Of a stretch of DNA of 54,956 nucleotides, positions 32,765 to 42,188 are shown piece by piece. Where the stretch lies: positions 1 to 54,956 of the forward strand of contig CATNBA010000012.1 in the NCBI GenBank assembly GCA_950096985.1. The letters are read 5' to 3'. Every line of letters begins with the position of its first letter. The first letter of the stretch is position 1. The notes under the pieces were generated by a model. The model searched no databases. It saw nothing but the letters and a program-made list of their open reading frames with translations, and had not been told where the DNA came from. The position numbers and the translations under genes were made by a program. This stretch comes from an uncultured Candidatus Melainabacteria bacterium (lineage in GTDB: Bacteria > Cyanobacteriota > Vampirovibrionia > Gastranaerophilales > Gastranaerophilaceae).

Positions 32765-34120
32765 ATGAAATTTTTTATTACATTTTTAACCCTGTTTATT
32801 TTGTTATCAAATTGTGCATATGGCGAAGATTTCAGGGGTGAATATTTAAACTGGTGGAAGAAATATAACGATGAAAATTTAATTGATTATATGGCAACTG
32901 CCTTTGCCAATAATCAGGATTTAAAAATTGCATCATTAAATATAAAGCAGTCTGAGCAAATTGTTAAACAGGCACTTGCAAATCAAATGCCTTATTTGGG
33001 ATTTCAGGGAGATATATCACGAACTTTTACGTCTTCTGATATCAGATTTGGGGACGTTTTGATTAATGATTATAAACAAAGCCGTTTTCTTATGCCTTTA
33101 ACAATGAGTTATGAGGTCGATATATGGGGTGAAAATTATCTCAAAACTAAGTCGTTAAAAAAACAGGTTGATATTTCAAAACAAAATGAACGTGCTGTGT
33201 ATATTTCATTAACATCAGCGATTGCGTCACAGTATTTTAATTTAATTAAACTTGATAAAATTATAGAAAATTATGAACAGCTGGTTGAAATACAATCAGA
33301 AGTTGTGAAAAAAACAGATGTAAAATATAATAACGGACTTTGTCCTGTTACAGAACTTATTAATGAACAGCAGATTTTTACATTATTCCAAAAAGTTCTG
33401 AACAATTATGTTAATGACAGAGAAATAATAGCCAGAGAGTTGGGTGTTTTGACAGGTCAAAGAGAAAAAGATTTAAATTTATTTAACAGGGGAGAATATT
33501 GTGCGCTTACTGCACCAGCTCTGCCTGAAAGTATTAGTGCAGAAGTTATAAAATACAGACCTGATCTGTTAATAGCTGAAGATTATATTCAAAAAGCAGG
33601 AATTGATATAAAATCTGCAAGACGTAATTTTCTGCCAAAGTTTTTGATTTACGGGAATGCAGGGTTCAATGCATATCAATTAGGGAATATTTTTGGTAAT
33701 AATACATTTTTATCTGATATTGGTGTTATTCCAAAGTTAGATTTGTTTACCGGCGGATTAAAAATGGCACGTTTAAAATTTAATAAACTTGAACTTGAAA
33801 AAGCACAGCAAATTTATGAAAAAACTATTTTAACTTCAATTCAGGAAATTAACAATTCAATGAGTACCGCAAATAAAAATGATCTAAACTATAAGGAAAG
33901 CCAGAAAAAATTTAATCTTGAAAAACAAAAGTTTGAATTGTCAAACCGCAAATATGACATTGGTGCTAAATCCCGACTTGATAACATGAGGGCTAAAGAA
34001 GCTCTTTTACTTGTAGAAGTAGAAGAAGTTTCAAGTAAAATTGATTATTTGATATCTACTATAGGGATATATAAAGCCATAGGCGGTAAAGATTATACAA
34101 CTATCAATGATGATTTATAA
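32765..34120 (+). CDS. TolC-like outer-membrane efflux protein
   Basis: 451 residues from ATG 32765 (AAGGA upstream; the extension to 32726 would run through the operator). A signal peptide (MKFFITFLTLFILLSNCAYG) precedes a mature protein with two outer-membrane efflux repeats made of long helices and short strands (SRFLMPLTMSYEVDIWG; NTFLSDIGVIPKLDLFTGG). It provides the exit channel of the tripartite pump with emrA and emrB. The Cys near the signal-peptide end lacks a proper lipobox. Confidence 0.9.
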   Translation: MKFFITFLTLFILLSNCAYGEDFRGEYLNWWKKYNDENLIDYMATAFANNQDLKIASLNIKQSEQIVKQALANQMPYLGFQGDISRTFTSSDIRFGDVLINDYKQSRFLMPLTMSYEVDIWGENYLKTKSLKKQVDISKQNERAVYISLTSAIASQYFNLIKLDKIIENYEQLVEIQSEVVKKTDVKYNNGLCPVTELINEQQIFTLFQKVLNNYVNDREIIARELGVLTGQREKDLNLFNRGEYCALTAPALPESISAEVIKYRPDLLIAEDYIQKAGIDIKSARRNFLPKFLIYGNAGFNAYQLGNIFGNNTFLSDIGVIPKLDLFTGGLKMARLKFNKLELEKAQQIYEKTILTSIQEINNSMSTANKNDLNYKESQKKFNLEKQKFELSNRKYDIGAKSRLDNMRAKEALLLVEVEEVSSKIDYLISTIGIYKAIGGKDYTTINDDL

Positions 34121-34185
34121 AATTACCTTATTGAGTAGTGCCAAAGTATAATTATTTTTATTTAAAAAAGTGTTTTAATTTCGAT

Positions 34186-34749
34186 ATGAAGAAATTTTTA
34201 CTAATAATATGTGCATTACTTTGTTCTCAGATAATATGCTTATCTGAAGAAATTCATTTTGATAATGAAGTATATAAATTAAAATTCAGTGCTCTGGCTC
34301 CTAAAACAAATGGATACGGTAATGAATACTACAAAAATACAGAAAATGCTTCTAATTGGACAAAAATGATTGGTGTTTATTATTATCCCGAGGAAGATAA
34401 TCCTGTAAAATATGCGCAGAATTTTGATAAAACTGTCGAAAATACAGAAAACAGTATGCTGTTAAAATTACTTGAAAATAAAAAGACTAACAAATCAGCA
34501 ATAAGTTTTCTCGTTAACGGATGTGAAAATGCTAAGAAATATTTTGAGCACGATATATATAAATTTGAAAAGCATCCGACTAAGGGTATGATAGTAACTA
34601 AGTATGCTGTTAAACATTTTTTTAATAACGATAATGAAATAGCAAAAATCGCGCAAAGTATTAAAGAAAGCAATGATAAGTATCTTGAAATGCTGGTTAT
34701 CTCACAGCCGCCCAGGGTAATTGAAGAAGATATCGCGTTCGAGAATTAA
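34186..34749 (+). CDS. exported hypothetical protein, 187 aa
   Basis: Not recognised. A signal peptide (MKKFLLIICALLCSQIICLS) precedes an acidic, mixed alpha/beta mature protein with a central YYYPEEDNPVKYAQNF and a single internal Cys. GTG at 34138 is rejected because only ATG 34186 gives a signal peptide. TTTAAT (34174-34179) with an upstream TG lies exactly 6 nt before the ATG and there is no ribosome-binding site. It is downstream of tolC but probably has its own promoter. Confidence 0.6.
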   Translation: MKKFLLIICALLCSQIICLSEEIHFDNEVYKLKFSALAPKTNGYGNEYYKNTENASNWTKMIGVYYYPEEDNPVKYAQNFDKTVENTENSMLLKLLENKKTNKSAISFLVNGCENAKKYFEHDIYKFEKHPTKGMIVTKYAVKHFFNNDNEIAKIAQSIKESNDKYLEMLVISQPPRVIEEDIAFEN

Positions 34750-34761
34750 AAGTCAATGGTA

Positions 34762-34790
34762 TTGACATTAATTGTGTAACCTTATATTAT
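34762..34790 (+). promoter_or_regulatory. strong sigma-70 promoter, leaderless radical SAM gene
   Basis: TTGACA (34762-34767), 17-bp spacer, TATTAT (34785-34790). The start codon begins 6 nt later at 34797, where transcription itself should start. Confidence 0.8.
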
Positions 34791-34796
34791 ACAAAT

Positions 34797-35597
34797 ATGA
34801 TTGCTCAAGATTATACAAGAGTTAAAGACTACTTGAATAAAACAAAGCTTAAAAGCCTTGATTATGTGATAAATCCATACGTCGGCTGTCCTCACAAATG
34901 TTTATACTGCTATGCAGCATATATGTCTAGTTTTAGTAAGCATAGTGAGGGATGGGGCGATTTTATAGATGTAAAGTGTACAAATAAAAAAATTAATACT
35001 TTTAAAATTAAAAATAAAAAAGTAATGATTAGTACTGTCACTGACCCATACAATTATTTTGAAAAAGAATTTTGTGTTACAAGAAAAATATTGGAACAGC
35101 TTGTAAACTCTGAAGCGCTTATAAGTATTGTAACAAAATCCGATTTGATTTTAAGAGATTTGGATTTGTTAAAGCAGATGAAATCTGTTGAAACAGCTTT
35201 GTCGATTTGTATTTTGGATGAGGACCTTAAAAATAAACTTGAGCCGTCTTCTCCCTCTGTAGAACAAAGAATTCAAACATTAAAAGTTTTGAAATCAGAA
35301 GGTATAAAAACAATATGCTCTATATCTCCTATAATCCCCGGATTAACTGATTATGAAAAAATTATTAATATGACTAAAGATTATGTTGACGAATACCAAT
35401 TTGATAAATTGGATTTAAGAAGCAGCTTTAAAACAAAGATGTTTAATTTTATTAAGCAGGAGTATTCGGCTTTAATTCCTCTTTATGATAGTATTTATAA
35501 TAAAAAAACTTCAGATTATTTTGAAAAAATTGCTGATGACATAATAAACTATTGCAATAAAAATAATATCAAATATAATATATGTTATCGGAATTGA
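34797..35597 (+). CDS. radical SAM protein, SplB-like
   Basis: 266 residues. The [4Fe-4S]-binding motif C-x3-C-x2-C is at Cys31, Cys35 and Cys38 (GCPHKCLYCYA). The pattern NPYVGCPHKCLYCYA...VMISTVTDPYNYFEKEFCVTRKILEQL is typical of the SplB-like (Rv2578c-type) branch, which resembles spore photoproduct lyase but has no proven substrate. There is no ribosome-binding site; the promoter predicts a leaderless mRNA. It ends near a strong bidirectional terminator. Confidence 0.88.
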   Translation: MIAQDYTRVKDYLNKTKLKSLDYVINPYVGCPHKCLYCYAAYMSSFSKHSEGWGDFIDVKCTNKKINTFKIKNKKVMISTVTDPYNYFEKEFCVTRKILEQLVNSEALISIVTKSDLILRDLDLLKQMKSVETALSICILDEDLKNKLEPSSPSVEQRIQTLKVLKSEGIKTICSISPIIPGLTDYEKIINMTKDYVDEYQFDKLDLRSSFKTKMFNFIKQEYSALIPLYDSIYNKKTSDYFEKIADDIINYCNKNNIKYNICYRN

Positions 35598-35672
35598 AAT
35601 TAAGTATTTTTGCCGGCACATAAATTGCTTCTTGACAAAACATAAATTAACTTTGCCGGCTTTTCCTAAATT

Positions 35673-35702
35673 AAAAAACCTGACTTAAGTCAGGTTTTTT
35701 TA
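35673..35702. terminator. bidirectional terminator
   Basis: AAAAAACCTGACTT and AAGTCAGGTTTTTT form a perfect 28-nt palindrome (35673-35700). It serves the radical SAM gene and the convergent WG-repeat gene. Confidence 0.92.
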
Positions 35703-35703
35703 T

Positions 35704-36573
35704 CTATTGCATTTTTTGTTTTAATTCATATTTAATATTTGTTAATGGTCCGTTATTTGGAGTTCTGATATTATGATAATATTTTTTAGCAAAAGTAAAC
35801 GGATATTTTGGCAGCCAGGTCATTTTTATTAAGATTGAAACAGTGTCCGCACCTTGTGATAACATTAATTCATCAATCGTTTCTTCATGCGATGGAGAAA
35901 TTGATGAAAACATTTTAATAAAATAATCAGTAAATGTTACGGCAGAATATCCTGATGCGGTAACAGGAGCTTTTATAAAAGATGTAACTTTAAAATTATC
36001 ATCATCTTTAACCGTTTTTATATCTTCAGGTAATTCAAAATCTGAGTTTTTAATCTGTTCAATTTCATACCATTCTCCGTTGTATTGAATACGCATTATA
36101 TTCGGTTTAGGCATATAAATGTCGTCAAATTTATTTTCAAGAATAACCTTTCCGTTTTTGTCAACGATACCATATTTATAATCTTTTTTTGTAAGAAACA
36201 TACCTCCAAAAAGCATGCTTATTGAAGAATATTCAGGTTTAACTATCACTTCACCTAATTCATTATATACAGCAAAGTCGTTGTCGTTTCCAAGTTTTAC
36301 ATACTTTGATGTTAATCTGTCAACGTGTCTGTATTTAACAGGAACAAGATTTTCTCCTTTGCTGTTGATAAGTCCGTACTTGCTTTTTTTTTGGACAATC
36401 CATCCTTCATTGCCAAGTCGTATTAGTTTTGTATACTGTGCGGGTGTAATAATGTTTCCGTCAGTATCTTGTAAACCGAATTTGTTTTTTTCGTTAAAAA
36501 CTTTAACATCTGAAGCAAAAACAACAGAGTTTAACAGTACGATTAATGCAAATAATGTAAAAAATCTTTTCAT
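35704..36573 (-). CDS. exported WG-repeat protein
   Basis: 289 residues. A signal peptide (MKRFFTLFALIVLLNSVVFAS) is followed by four repeats of about 23-30 residues (KFGLQDTDGNIITPAQYTKL, KYGLINSKGENLVPVKYRHV, FAVYNELGEVIVKPEYSS, YGIVDKNGKVILENKFDD). These are beta-hairpin WG/KWG repeats that usually mediate protein contacts at the cell surface. The C-terminal 110 residues are unrelated and unrecognised. TATAAT lies exactly 6 nt before the ATG. It is divergent from the AsmA-like gene. Confidence 0.85.
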   Translation of the reverse strand: MKRFFTLFALIVLLNSVVFASDVKVFNEKNKFGLQDTDGNIITPAQYTKLIRLGNEGWIVQKKSKYGLINSKGENLVPVKYRHVDRLTSKYVKLGNDNDFAVYNELGEVIVKPEYSSISMLFGGMFLTKKDYKYGIVDKNGKVILENKFDDIYMPKPNIMRIQYNGEWYEIEQIKNSDFELPEDIKTVKDDDNFKVTSFIKAPVTASGYSAVTFTDYFIKMFSSISPSHEETIDELMLSQGADTVSILIKMTWLPKYPFTFAKKYYHNIRTPNNGPLTNIKYELKQKMQ

Positions 36574-36579
36574 AACATT

Positions 36580-36605
36580 ATTATAACATAAAATCGTGTT
36601 ATAAT
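36580..36605. promoter_or_regulatory. divergent extended -10 promoters, inverted repeat
   Basis: ATTATAACA (36580-36588) and TGTTATAAT (36597-36605) are perfect arms 8 bp apart. Each contains TGTTATAAT reading outward, and each start codon lies exactly 6 nt beyond its -10 box (36573 minus, 36612 plus). Confidence 0.75.
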
Positions 36606-36611
36606 TTCATT

Positions 36612-39398
36612 ATGAAGTTATCAAAAAGATTTAAATTTGGAATTACAGCCGGTGCGGCTGTTTGTATGCTCGGATATATTCCGTTTGCTTTGTATTTGAA
36701 TGTTTTGCCTTGGGCTGTGTCTAACCCTCAAGCAATCAATTTTGTTGAAAGAACACTTAAAGATACTATGGGGTTGGAATTAAATATTAAAAACCCTGTA
36801 TTAAAAACATCTCTTTCGCCTGATATCGAATTCAAAGTTGATGAATTGTCGCTTTTTAATAAAGGCGCAAACCTGTTGCAAGTAGACAATTTTGATACTG
36901 CAATTTCATTTAAGGAAGTTTTTAACAAAAATATTATTGTCAAAAAACTTGGTGCTGATTATATATTTGCAGATATTAACAAGCTTTCGACACTTGCGCA
37001 GGCCGAACAGAGTGAACCGCAAAAATTGGATTGGAATTTTGATTTTTATGATTCGATTTTGTATGTTAAAAAATCTTTGTTTTTATACAAGGTTGAACCA
37101 TCAACTTATGTTTCTTTAAAAGCCGATGATATAAGTATTGATAATACGCAAAAAGCTTTGCGCTACGTGCATTTTAATATCACTTCCGATATCAAAAAAG
37201 GTTCTGACAAAGTTCATTTTAATATTGCAGACCAAAACACTGTGTACATAAAAGATAAAGCATTATGGGTTGATAAATGTTATTTGGTATTCAACAAATC
37301 AAAAATATTTTTTAATGCAAAATCAGATAAAAACAGCAAATTTAATCTTGAAGTTTTTTCAGACAGAATTGATATCTCAGATGTCCTTGCTTTAATTAAT
37401 TCGGGACTTGTTGAAAATAATCTGAATGAACCTCTCGCGTTTTTTAAAGATTTGAAAGGCAGTTTCAACTTCAATATAAAACTTTCCAACAATGATTTGA
37501 ACGGGGTTGTAAATCTCAATAACTTTACGGGTAAAATTGTTCCGATTGCAGACATTCCAGTCCGCCTTGAAAAAGGTAAGATTGTGATGACTAAAGATGA
37601 AATTACTCTTGAGGATTTTGAGGGTGTTTATAACAACCGCGATGAAAACAAAATTACAATGGAAGGTTCTGTTAAAGATTACCTAAAATCCATTGATACA
37701 AATATTGTTGCGCGTGCTGTTGTGACAAACGATTTTGCGCAGAACTATATGTCGAAAATTATCGGAATTCCTGTTGAATTGACGGGCGGTTCTACAAAAA
37801 CAAGACTTGATATTACATCTATCAATAATAAAATTGATTTAAAATGGTTATTTGGGCTTAAAAGCGGTCAGGATATTTTGCTTGACGGGGCTTCTTTAAC
37901 CCCTGCGAGCTACAGAAGAATGCTTAAGGCTGATATGCATTTTGAGGATATGCTGCTTGATATAAAATCAATTGATTATTATATTGCACCTGACAATCTT
38001 GATAAAGAAAAACGTACTAAAATTCAGCCTGTATTAAAGCTTGCAGGAAATGTTGACTGCTCAAAAGAAATTCCTGATGTTAAAAATATGGGATTTGAAA
38101 TTCCTAATCCTTTACCAAGTGAATTTTTGAATGTGTTTATGGGACAAAAACTTTTTAAGGGCGGTAAAATAGCTGGTAATATGGAATATATTAATACCGG
38201 CAAATATCCAATGCTTGAAGGTAAATTGACAATGGATGAAGTTCGTATACCTTCTCAGAGAGTTTTCTTAAAACATGGTGAAATGAATACCGAAAACGGG
38301 CTTTTAAACTTAATTGCTGACGGCAGATACAGACGCTCTGCCTATGATTTTGACGGAAGTCTTATAAATGAAATTAAATTGCCGATTGTGGTTAAAAATA
38401 TTAATTTAACCGTTGATGATATTGATATCGAAAAATTTATCGCATCTGCAAATAATCAGAGTTCTGAGATAAACTCAAATGAAAAACTTGATTTAACCCC
38501 GTCAGGAACAGCTAAAGACGACGATGACGATACTCCGACATTTGATGCGGGAAGTTTTATTGTTGAAGATTGTGTGCTGCATATATTAAAAGGGCATTAT
38601 AAAGACATCAATTTTAGTGATGTGAAAGCTACATTAACATTTGATAAAAATAGTGTCTTGGATATGTATTCAAATAAGTTTGAAATTGCAGAAGGACATT
38701 CTTCAGCAAAAATTAATTGTGATTTGAAAAAACACAAATATAATATACGTCTTGGTATAAAAGATGTTAATTCAGATTTGATGGCATCAACTATTCTTCA
38801 ATTGAAAAAAGAGATTACCGGTAAGGCAAGCGGTCTGATTGAACTCAACACTGATGACAGCATGAAACTAAACGGCTCGATTAAGTTTTTGGTAGAAAAC
38901 GGCACAATTCAAAAAGTCGGATTAGTTGAGTATGTCTTAAAATTTGCGGCACTTTTCAGAAATCCTGTAGCATCAATCAGTCCTTCAATATTCTCTGATT
39001 TGGTAAATGTTCCTGAAGGTAATTTTGATAGAATTTCCGGAGTGCTTGATCTTAAAGATAATATTATTGAGAGCATGAGAATAAAATCTTCGTCTCCTCA
39101 GTTAAGTTCATACATTGCAGGTAAATATAACCTTGAAAACGGCGATGCTGCTTTGAGAATTTATACAAAATTTAGCAGTAAAAATAAAGGGTTTGCAGGT
39201 GCGTTGAGAAATATCTCACTAAACAGTCTTGCAAACAGAATGCCAATGAATACCAGAAATGATGCACATTATTATGAGGCTGAATTATCCCAGCTGCCAG
39301 AGTTGGAAGATGAGCGCGGTGCGCAGATATTTATGACAAAAGTTGATGGTGATGTTGAGCATAACAATTTCATTTCATCATTAAAAAAATTAAAATAA
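36612..39398 (+). CDS. AsmA-like envelope protein
   Basis: 928 residues. One N-terminal transmembrane helix (about 8-28) precedes a very long periplasmic part made of short alternating beta strands. The C-terminal section (GKASGLIELNTDDSMKLNGSIKFLVENGTIQKVGL...GVLDLKDNIIESMRIKSSSPQLSSYIAGKYNLENGDAALRI) matches the AsmA C-terminal domain. Such proteins form hydrophobic grooves that move phospholipids toward the outer membrane. Starting at ATG 36612 implies a leaderless mRNA. The gap to the DXS-like gene is 9 bp, so they may be co-transcribed. Confidence 0.85.
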   Translation: MKLSKRFKFGITAGAAVCMLGYIPFALYLNVLPWAVSNPQAINFVERTLKDTMGLELNIKNPVLKTSLSPDIEFKVDELSLFNKGANLLQVDNFDTAISFKEVFNKNIIVKKLGADYIFADINKLSTLAQAEQSEPQKLDWNFDFYDSILYVKKSLFLYKVEPSTYVSLKADDISIDNTQKALRYVHFNITSDIKKGSDKVHFNIADQNTVYIKDKALWVDKCYLVFNKSKIFFNAKSDKNSKFNLEVFSDRIDISDVLALINSGLVENNLNEPLAFFKDLKGSFNFNIKLSNNDLNGVVNLNNFTGKIVPIADIPVRLEKGKIVMTKDEITLEDFEGVYNNRDENKITMEGSVKDYLKSIDTNIVARAVVTNDFAQNYMSKIIGIPVELTGGSTKTRLDITSINNKIDLKWLFGLKSGQDILLDGASLTPASYRRMLKADMHFEDMLLDIKSIDYYIAPDNLDKEKRTKIQPVLKLAGNVDCSKEIPDVKNMGFEIPNPLPSEFLNVFMGQKLFKGGKIAGNMEYINTGKYPMLEGKLTMDEVRIPSQRVFLKHGEMNTENGLLNLIADGRYRRSAYDFDGSLINEIKLPIVVKNINLTVDDIDIEKFIASANNQSSEINSNEKLDLTPSGTAKDDDDDTPTFDAGSFIVEDCVLHILKGHYKDINFSDVKATLTFDKNSVLDMYSNKFEIAEGHSSAKINCDLKKHKYNIRLGIKDVNSDLMASTILQLKKEITGKASGLIELNTDDSMKLNGSIKFLVENGTIQKVGLVEYVLKFAALFRNPVASISPSIFSDLVNVPEGNFDRISGVLDLKDNIIESMRIKSSSPQLSSYIAGKYNLENGDAALRIYTKFSSKNKGFAGALRNISLNSLANRMPMNTRNDAHYYEAELSQLPELEDERGAQIFMTKVDGDVEHNNFISSLKKLK

Positions 39399-39407
39399 GG
39401 AGAGACA

Positions 39408-41144
39408 ATGATATTAGATAAAGTTTATTCAGCTGATGATGTTAAAAAATTATCATTTGATGAAATGAAATCGCTTGCCGGTGAAATCCGCGAACTTATT
39501 ATAAAAAAGGTTAATACAACAGGCGGTCATATGGGACCGAATTTAGGGATTGTAGAAGCAACAATTGCAATGCACTATGTTTTTAATTCTCCTGTTGATA
39601 AATTTGTATTTGATGTTTCACATCAATGTTATCCGCATAAAATTTTAACAGGCAGAAAAGAAGGCTTTACAAACCCTGACAAATATAATGTTTATACAGG
39701 ATACACTGCTCCTGAGGAAAGTGAACATGATTTATTTAAAGTCGGTCATACTTCAACTTCTGTTTCACTTGCTTGCGGTGTTGCAAAAGCAAGAGATTTA
39801 AAAGGTGAAAAAGGTAATGTTATAGCGCTTATTGGCGACGGCTCACTCAGCGGCGGCGAAGCTTTAGAAGGGCTTAATAATGCCGGAGCTATGAATAGTA
39901 ATATCATTATTATTGTTAACGATAATGATATGTCTATTGCTGAAAATCAAGGCGGACTTTATGATAATCTTAAACTTTTAAGAGAGACAAACGGTCAGGC
40001 TGAATGTAATTTCTTTAAATCACTGGGATTTGAATATCTTTATGTTGCAGAGGGCAACAATGTTGAAAAACTTGTTGAGGCATTTGAAAAGGTTAAGGAC
40101 ACAAAATGCCCGATTGTTGTTCATATCAAAACTTTAAAAGGATGCGGACTTGCACAGGCAGAGGAGAATAAAGAGGCATTTCACTGGATTTTACCTGGAA
40201 CTCTTGATGAAGACAAAGGTTCTGTTGATTTTGTTGAAAATTACACATCACTTACGCGTCAATATATTTTGGACAAAGCAAAAGAGGATAAGACCGTAAT
40301 TGCAGTTAATGCTGGAACACCCGGTGTTTTTGGATTTGATAAAGAATTTAGAAATAGTCTCGGCGTACAGTATACTGATGTCGGTATTGCGGAGGAACAT
40401 GGTGTAGCATACTGTTCTGCTCTTGCAAAAGGAGGAGCAAAACCGATTTTTGCAGTTATGAGTTCATTTGTTCAGAGAACTTATGACCAAATTTCACAGG
40501 ATTTATGTCTAAATAATTCTCCTGTAACAATGCTGATATATTGGGGCGGGATTTCGGGTGCGGATGCAACTCATCTTTGCACATTTGATATTCCTTTGAT
40601 TTCAAATATTCCTAATATGGTTTATCTTGCGCCTGCAAATAAGGAAGAATATCTTGCAATGCTTGATTGGTCTTTAGAGCAGACTGAAAAACCAGTTGCA
40701 ATAAGAGTGCCTAATGTTGAGCTTATATCAACGGGAGTTGAGGATAAAACAGATTATTCTGTTGTTAAATTTAAAGTTGTTGAACAGGGTGAGAAAGTTG
40801 CAATTCTTGCTTTAGGAAATTTCTTTGAACTTGGCAGAGAGGTCAAAGAACAACTCGGAATTAATGCAACACTCATTAATCCATGCTTTATGACAGATAT
40901 TGATGAGGAATTATTGGAAAGTTTAAAAGCAAATCACTCCGTTGTGGTTACTCTTGAGGATGGTGAGCTTGACGGCGGATTTGGCGAAAAAATTACAAGA
41001 TTTTACGGTAATTCGGATATGAAAGTTCTAAACTACGGCGCAAAAAAAGAATTTACTGACAGAGTTCCGTTGGAAGAATTATACATAAGGTATCGTCTGA
41101 CAAAAGAACTTATTGCAGAAGATGTGAAAAATTTAATTTCATGA
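39408..41144 (+). CDS. DXS-like thiamine-diphosphate transketolase family enzyme
   Basis: 578 residues, shorter than typical DXS (about 620). Thiamine motifs are present: FDVSHQCYPHKILTGR (68-83), GDGSLSGG (143-150) and NDNDMSIAEN (171-180). AEEHG holds the activating Glu at about 330. The DRAG segment that helps bind the acceptor in DXS is replaced by YWGGISGADATH (378-389). It may be a paralogue using another acceptor, although pdxJ needs DXP and no other DXS is in the window. AAGGAGAG is upstream. ilvE follows after 27 bp. Confidence 0.8.
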   Translation: MILDKVYSADDVKKLSFDEMKSLAGEIRELIIKKVNTTGGHMGPNLGIVEATIAMHYVFNSPVDKFVFDVSHQCYPHKILTGRKEGFTNPDKYNVYTGYTAPEESEHDLFKVGHTSTSVSLACGVAKARDLKGEKGNVIALIGDGSLSGGEALEGLNNAGAMNSNIIIIVNDNDMSIAENQGGLYDNLKLLRETNGQAECNFFKSLGFEYLYVAEGNNVEKLVEAFEKVKDTKCPIVVHIKTLKGCGLAQAEENKEAFHWILPGTLDEDKGSVDFVENYTSLTRQYILDKAKEDKTVIAVNAGTPGVFGFDKEFRNSLGVQYTDVGIAEEHGVAYCSALAKGGAKPIFAVMSSFVQRTYDQISQDLCLNNSPVTMLIYWGGISGADATHLCTFDIPLISNIPNMVYLAPANKEEYLAMLDWSLEQTEKPVAIRVPNVELISTGVEDKTDYSVVKFKVVEQGEKVAILALGNFFELGREVKEQLGINATLINPCFMTDIDEELLESLKANHSVVVTLEDGELDGGFGEKITRFYGNSDMKVLNYGAKKEFTDRVPLEELYIRYRLTKELIAEDVKNLIS

Positions 41145-41171
41145 TATAAATAAATTTGGAGGAATAAGAAT

Positions 41172-42188
41172 ATGGTAAAAGATATTGACTGGAGCAGTTT
41201 GGGGTTTGGTTATTTAAAAACCGATTACAGATATGTTTCAAATTTTAAAGACGGTAAGTGGGATGAAGGCACTTTATCAACTGATGAAACTGTAACTATG
41301 CATGAAAGTGCAGGTGTTTTGCAATATGCACAAACTTGTTTTGAAGGTATGAAGGCATATAGAACTGCGGATGGTAAAGTTGTGTGTTTCCGCCCTGACC
41401 TTAATGCTCAAAGAATGGCTGATACTTGCGAAAGACTTGAAATGCCGGTATTTCCAATCGTAAGATTTATAGATGCTGTGGAAAAAGTAGTAAAAGCTAA
41501 TTTAGATTTTGTTCCTCCATACGGTTCCGGAGCATCATTATATTTAAGACCTTATATGTTTGGTACTAATGCTGTAATCGGTGTTAAACCTGCGGAAGAA
41601 TTCCAATTCAGAATTTTTGCAACACCTGTAGGTCCTTATTTTAAAGGCGGGGTGAAACCTATTTCTTTAAGAGTTCCTGATTTTGACAGAGCTGCACCGC
41701 GCGGTACGGGACATATTAAAGCAGGTTTAAATTATGCAATGAGTTTACATCCGATTGTTGATGCTCACAAGCAAGGTTTTAACGAAAATATGTATCTTGA
41801 TTCAAAAACAAGAACTAATGTTGAAGAAACAGGAGGAGCTAATATTATCTTTGTAACCAAAGATAACACTGTTGTTACTCCTAAATCAGATACAATACTT
41901 CCTTCCATTACAAGACGTTCATTAATGTATGTTGCAGAACATTATTTAGGGTTGAAAGCTGAAGAAAGAGAAGTTCCATTTACAGAAGTAAAAGATTTTA
42001 AAGAATGTGCATTGTGTGGTACAGCTGCGGTTCTTTCACCTGTTGGCAAAGTTGTGAACAAAGACCAAGAAATTGTTTTTGGTATGGACGCAATGGGCGA
42101 AGTTACTCAAAAACTTTATGACACATTAACAGGAATTCAGATGGGCAGAATAGAAGCTCCCGAAGGTTGGATTAAAGTTATTGCTTAG
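41172..42188 (+). CDS. ilvE: branched-chain amino acid aminotransferase
   Basis: Transfers the amino group from Glu to branched-chain 2-oxoacids. It is a fold-type IV PLP enzyme of 338 residues. The PLP Lys is Lys183 in RGTGHIKAGLNYA. CFEGMKAYRTADG, LYLRPYMFGT and EETGGANIIFV are class signatures of the long (type II) IlvE form. GGAGG lies before the ATG. Its end overlaps the convergent porin gene by 4 bp. Confidence 0.95.
   Translation: MVKDIDWSSLGFGYLKTDYRYVSNFKDGKWDEGTLSTDETVTMHESAGVLQYAQTCFEGMKAYRTADGKVVCFRPDLNAQRMADTCERLEMPVFPIVRFIDAVEKVVKANLDFVPPYGSGASLYLRPYMFGTNAVIGVKPAEEFQFRIFATPVGPYFKGGVKPISLRVPDFDRAAPRGTGHIKAGLNYAMSLHPIVDAHKQGFNENMYLDSKTRTNVEETGGANIIFVTKDNTVVTPKSDTILPSITRRSLMYVAEHYLGLKAEEREVPFTEVKDFKECALCGTAAVLSPVGKVVNKDQEIVFGMDAMGEVTQKLYDTLTGIQMGRIEAPEGWIKVIA

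Noticed and set aside
35609-35660. Two TTTGCCGGC copies and two ACATAAATT copies after the radical SAM gene
   Set aside because: The repeats are too short and too few to call a mobile element or operator, and no partner genes or target duplications are present.
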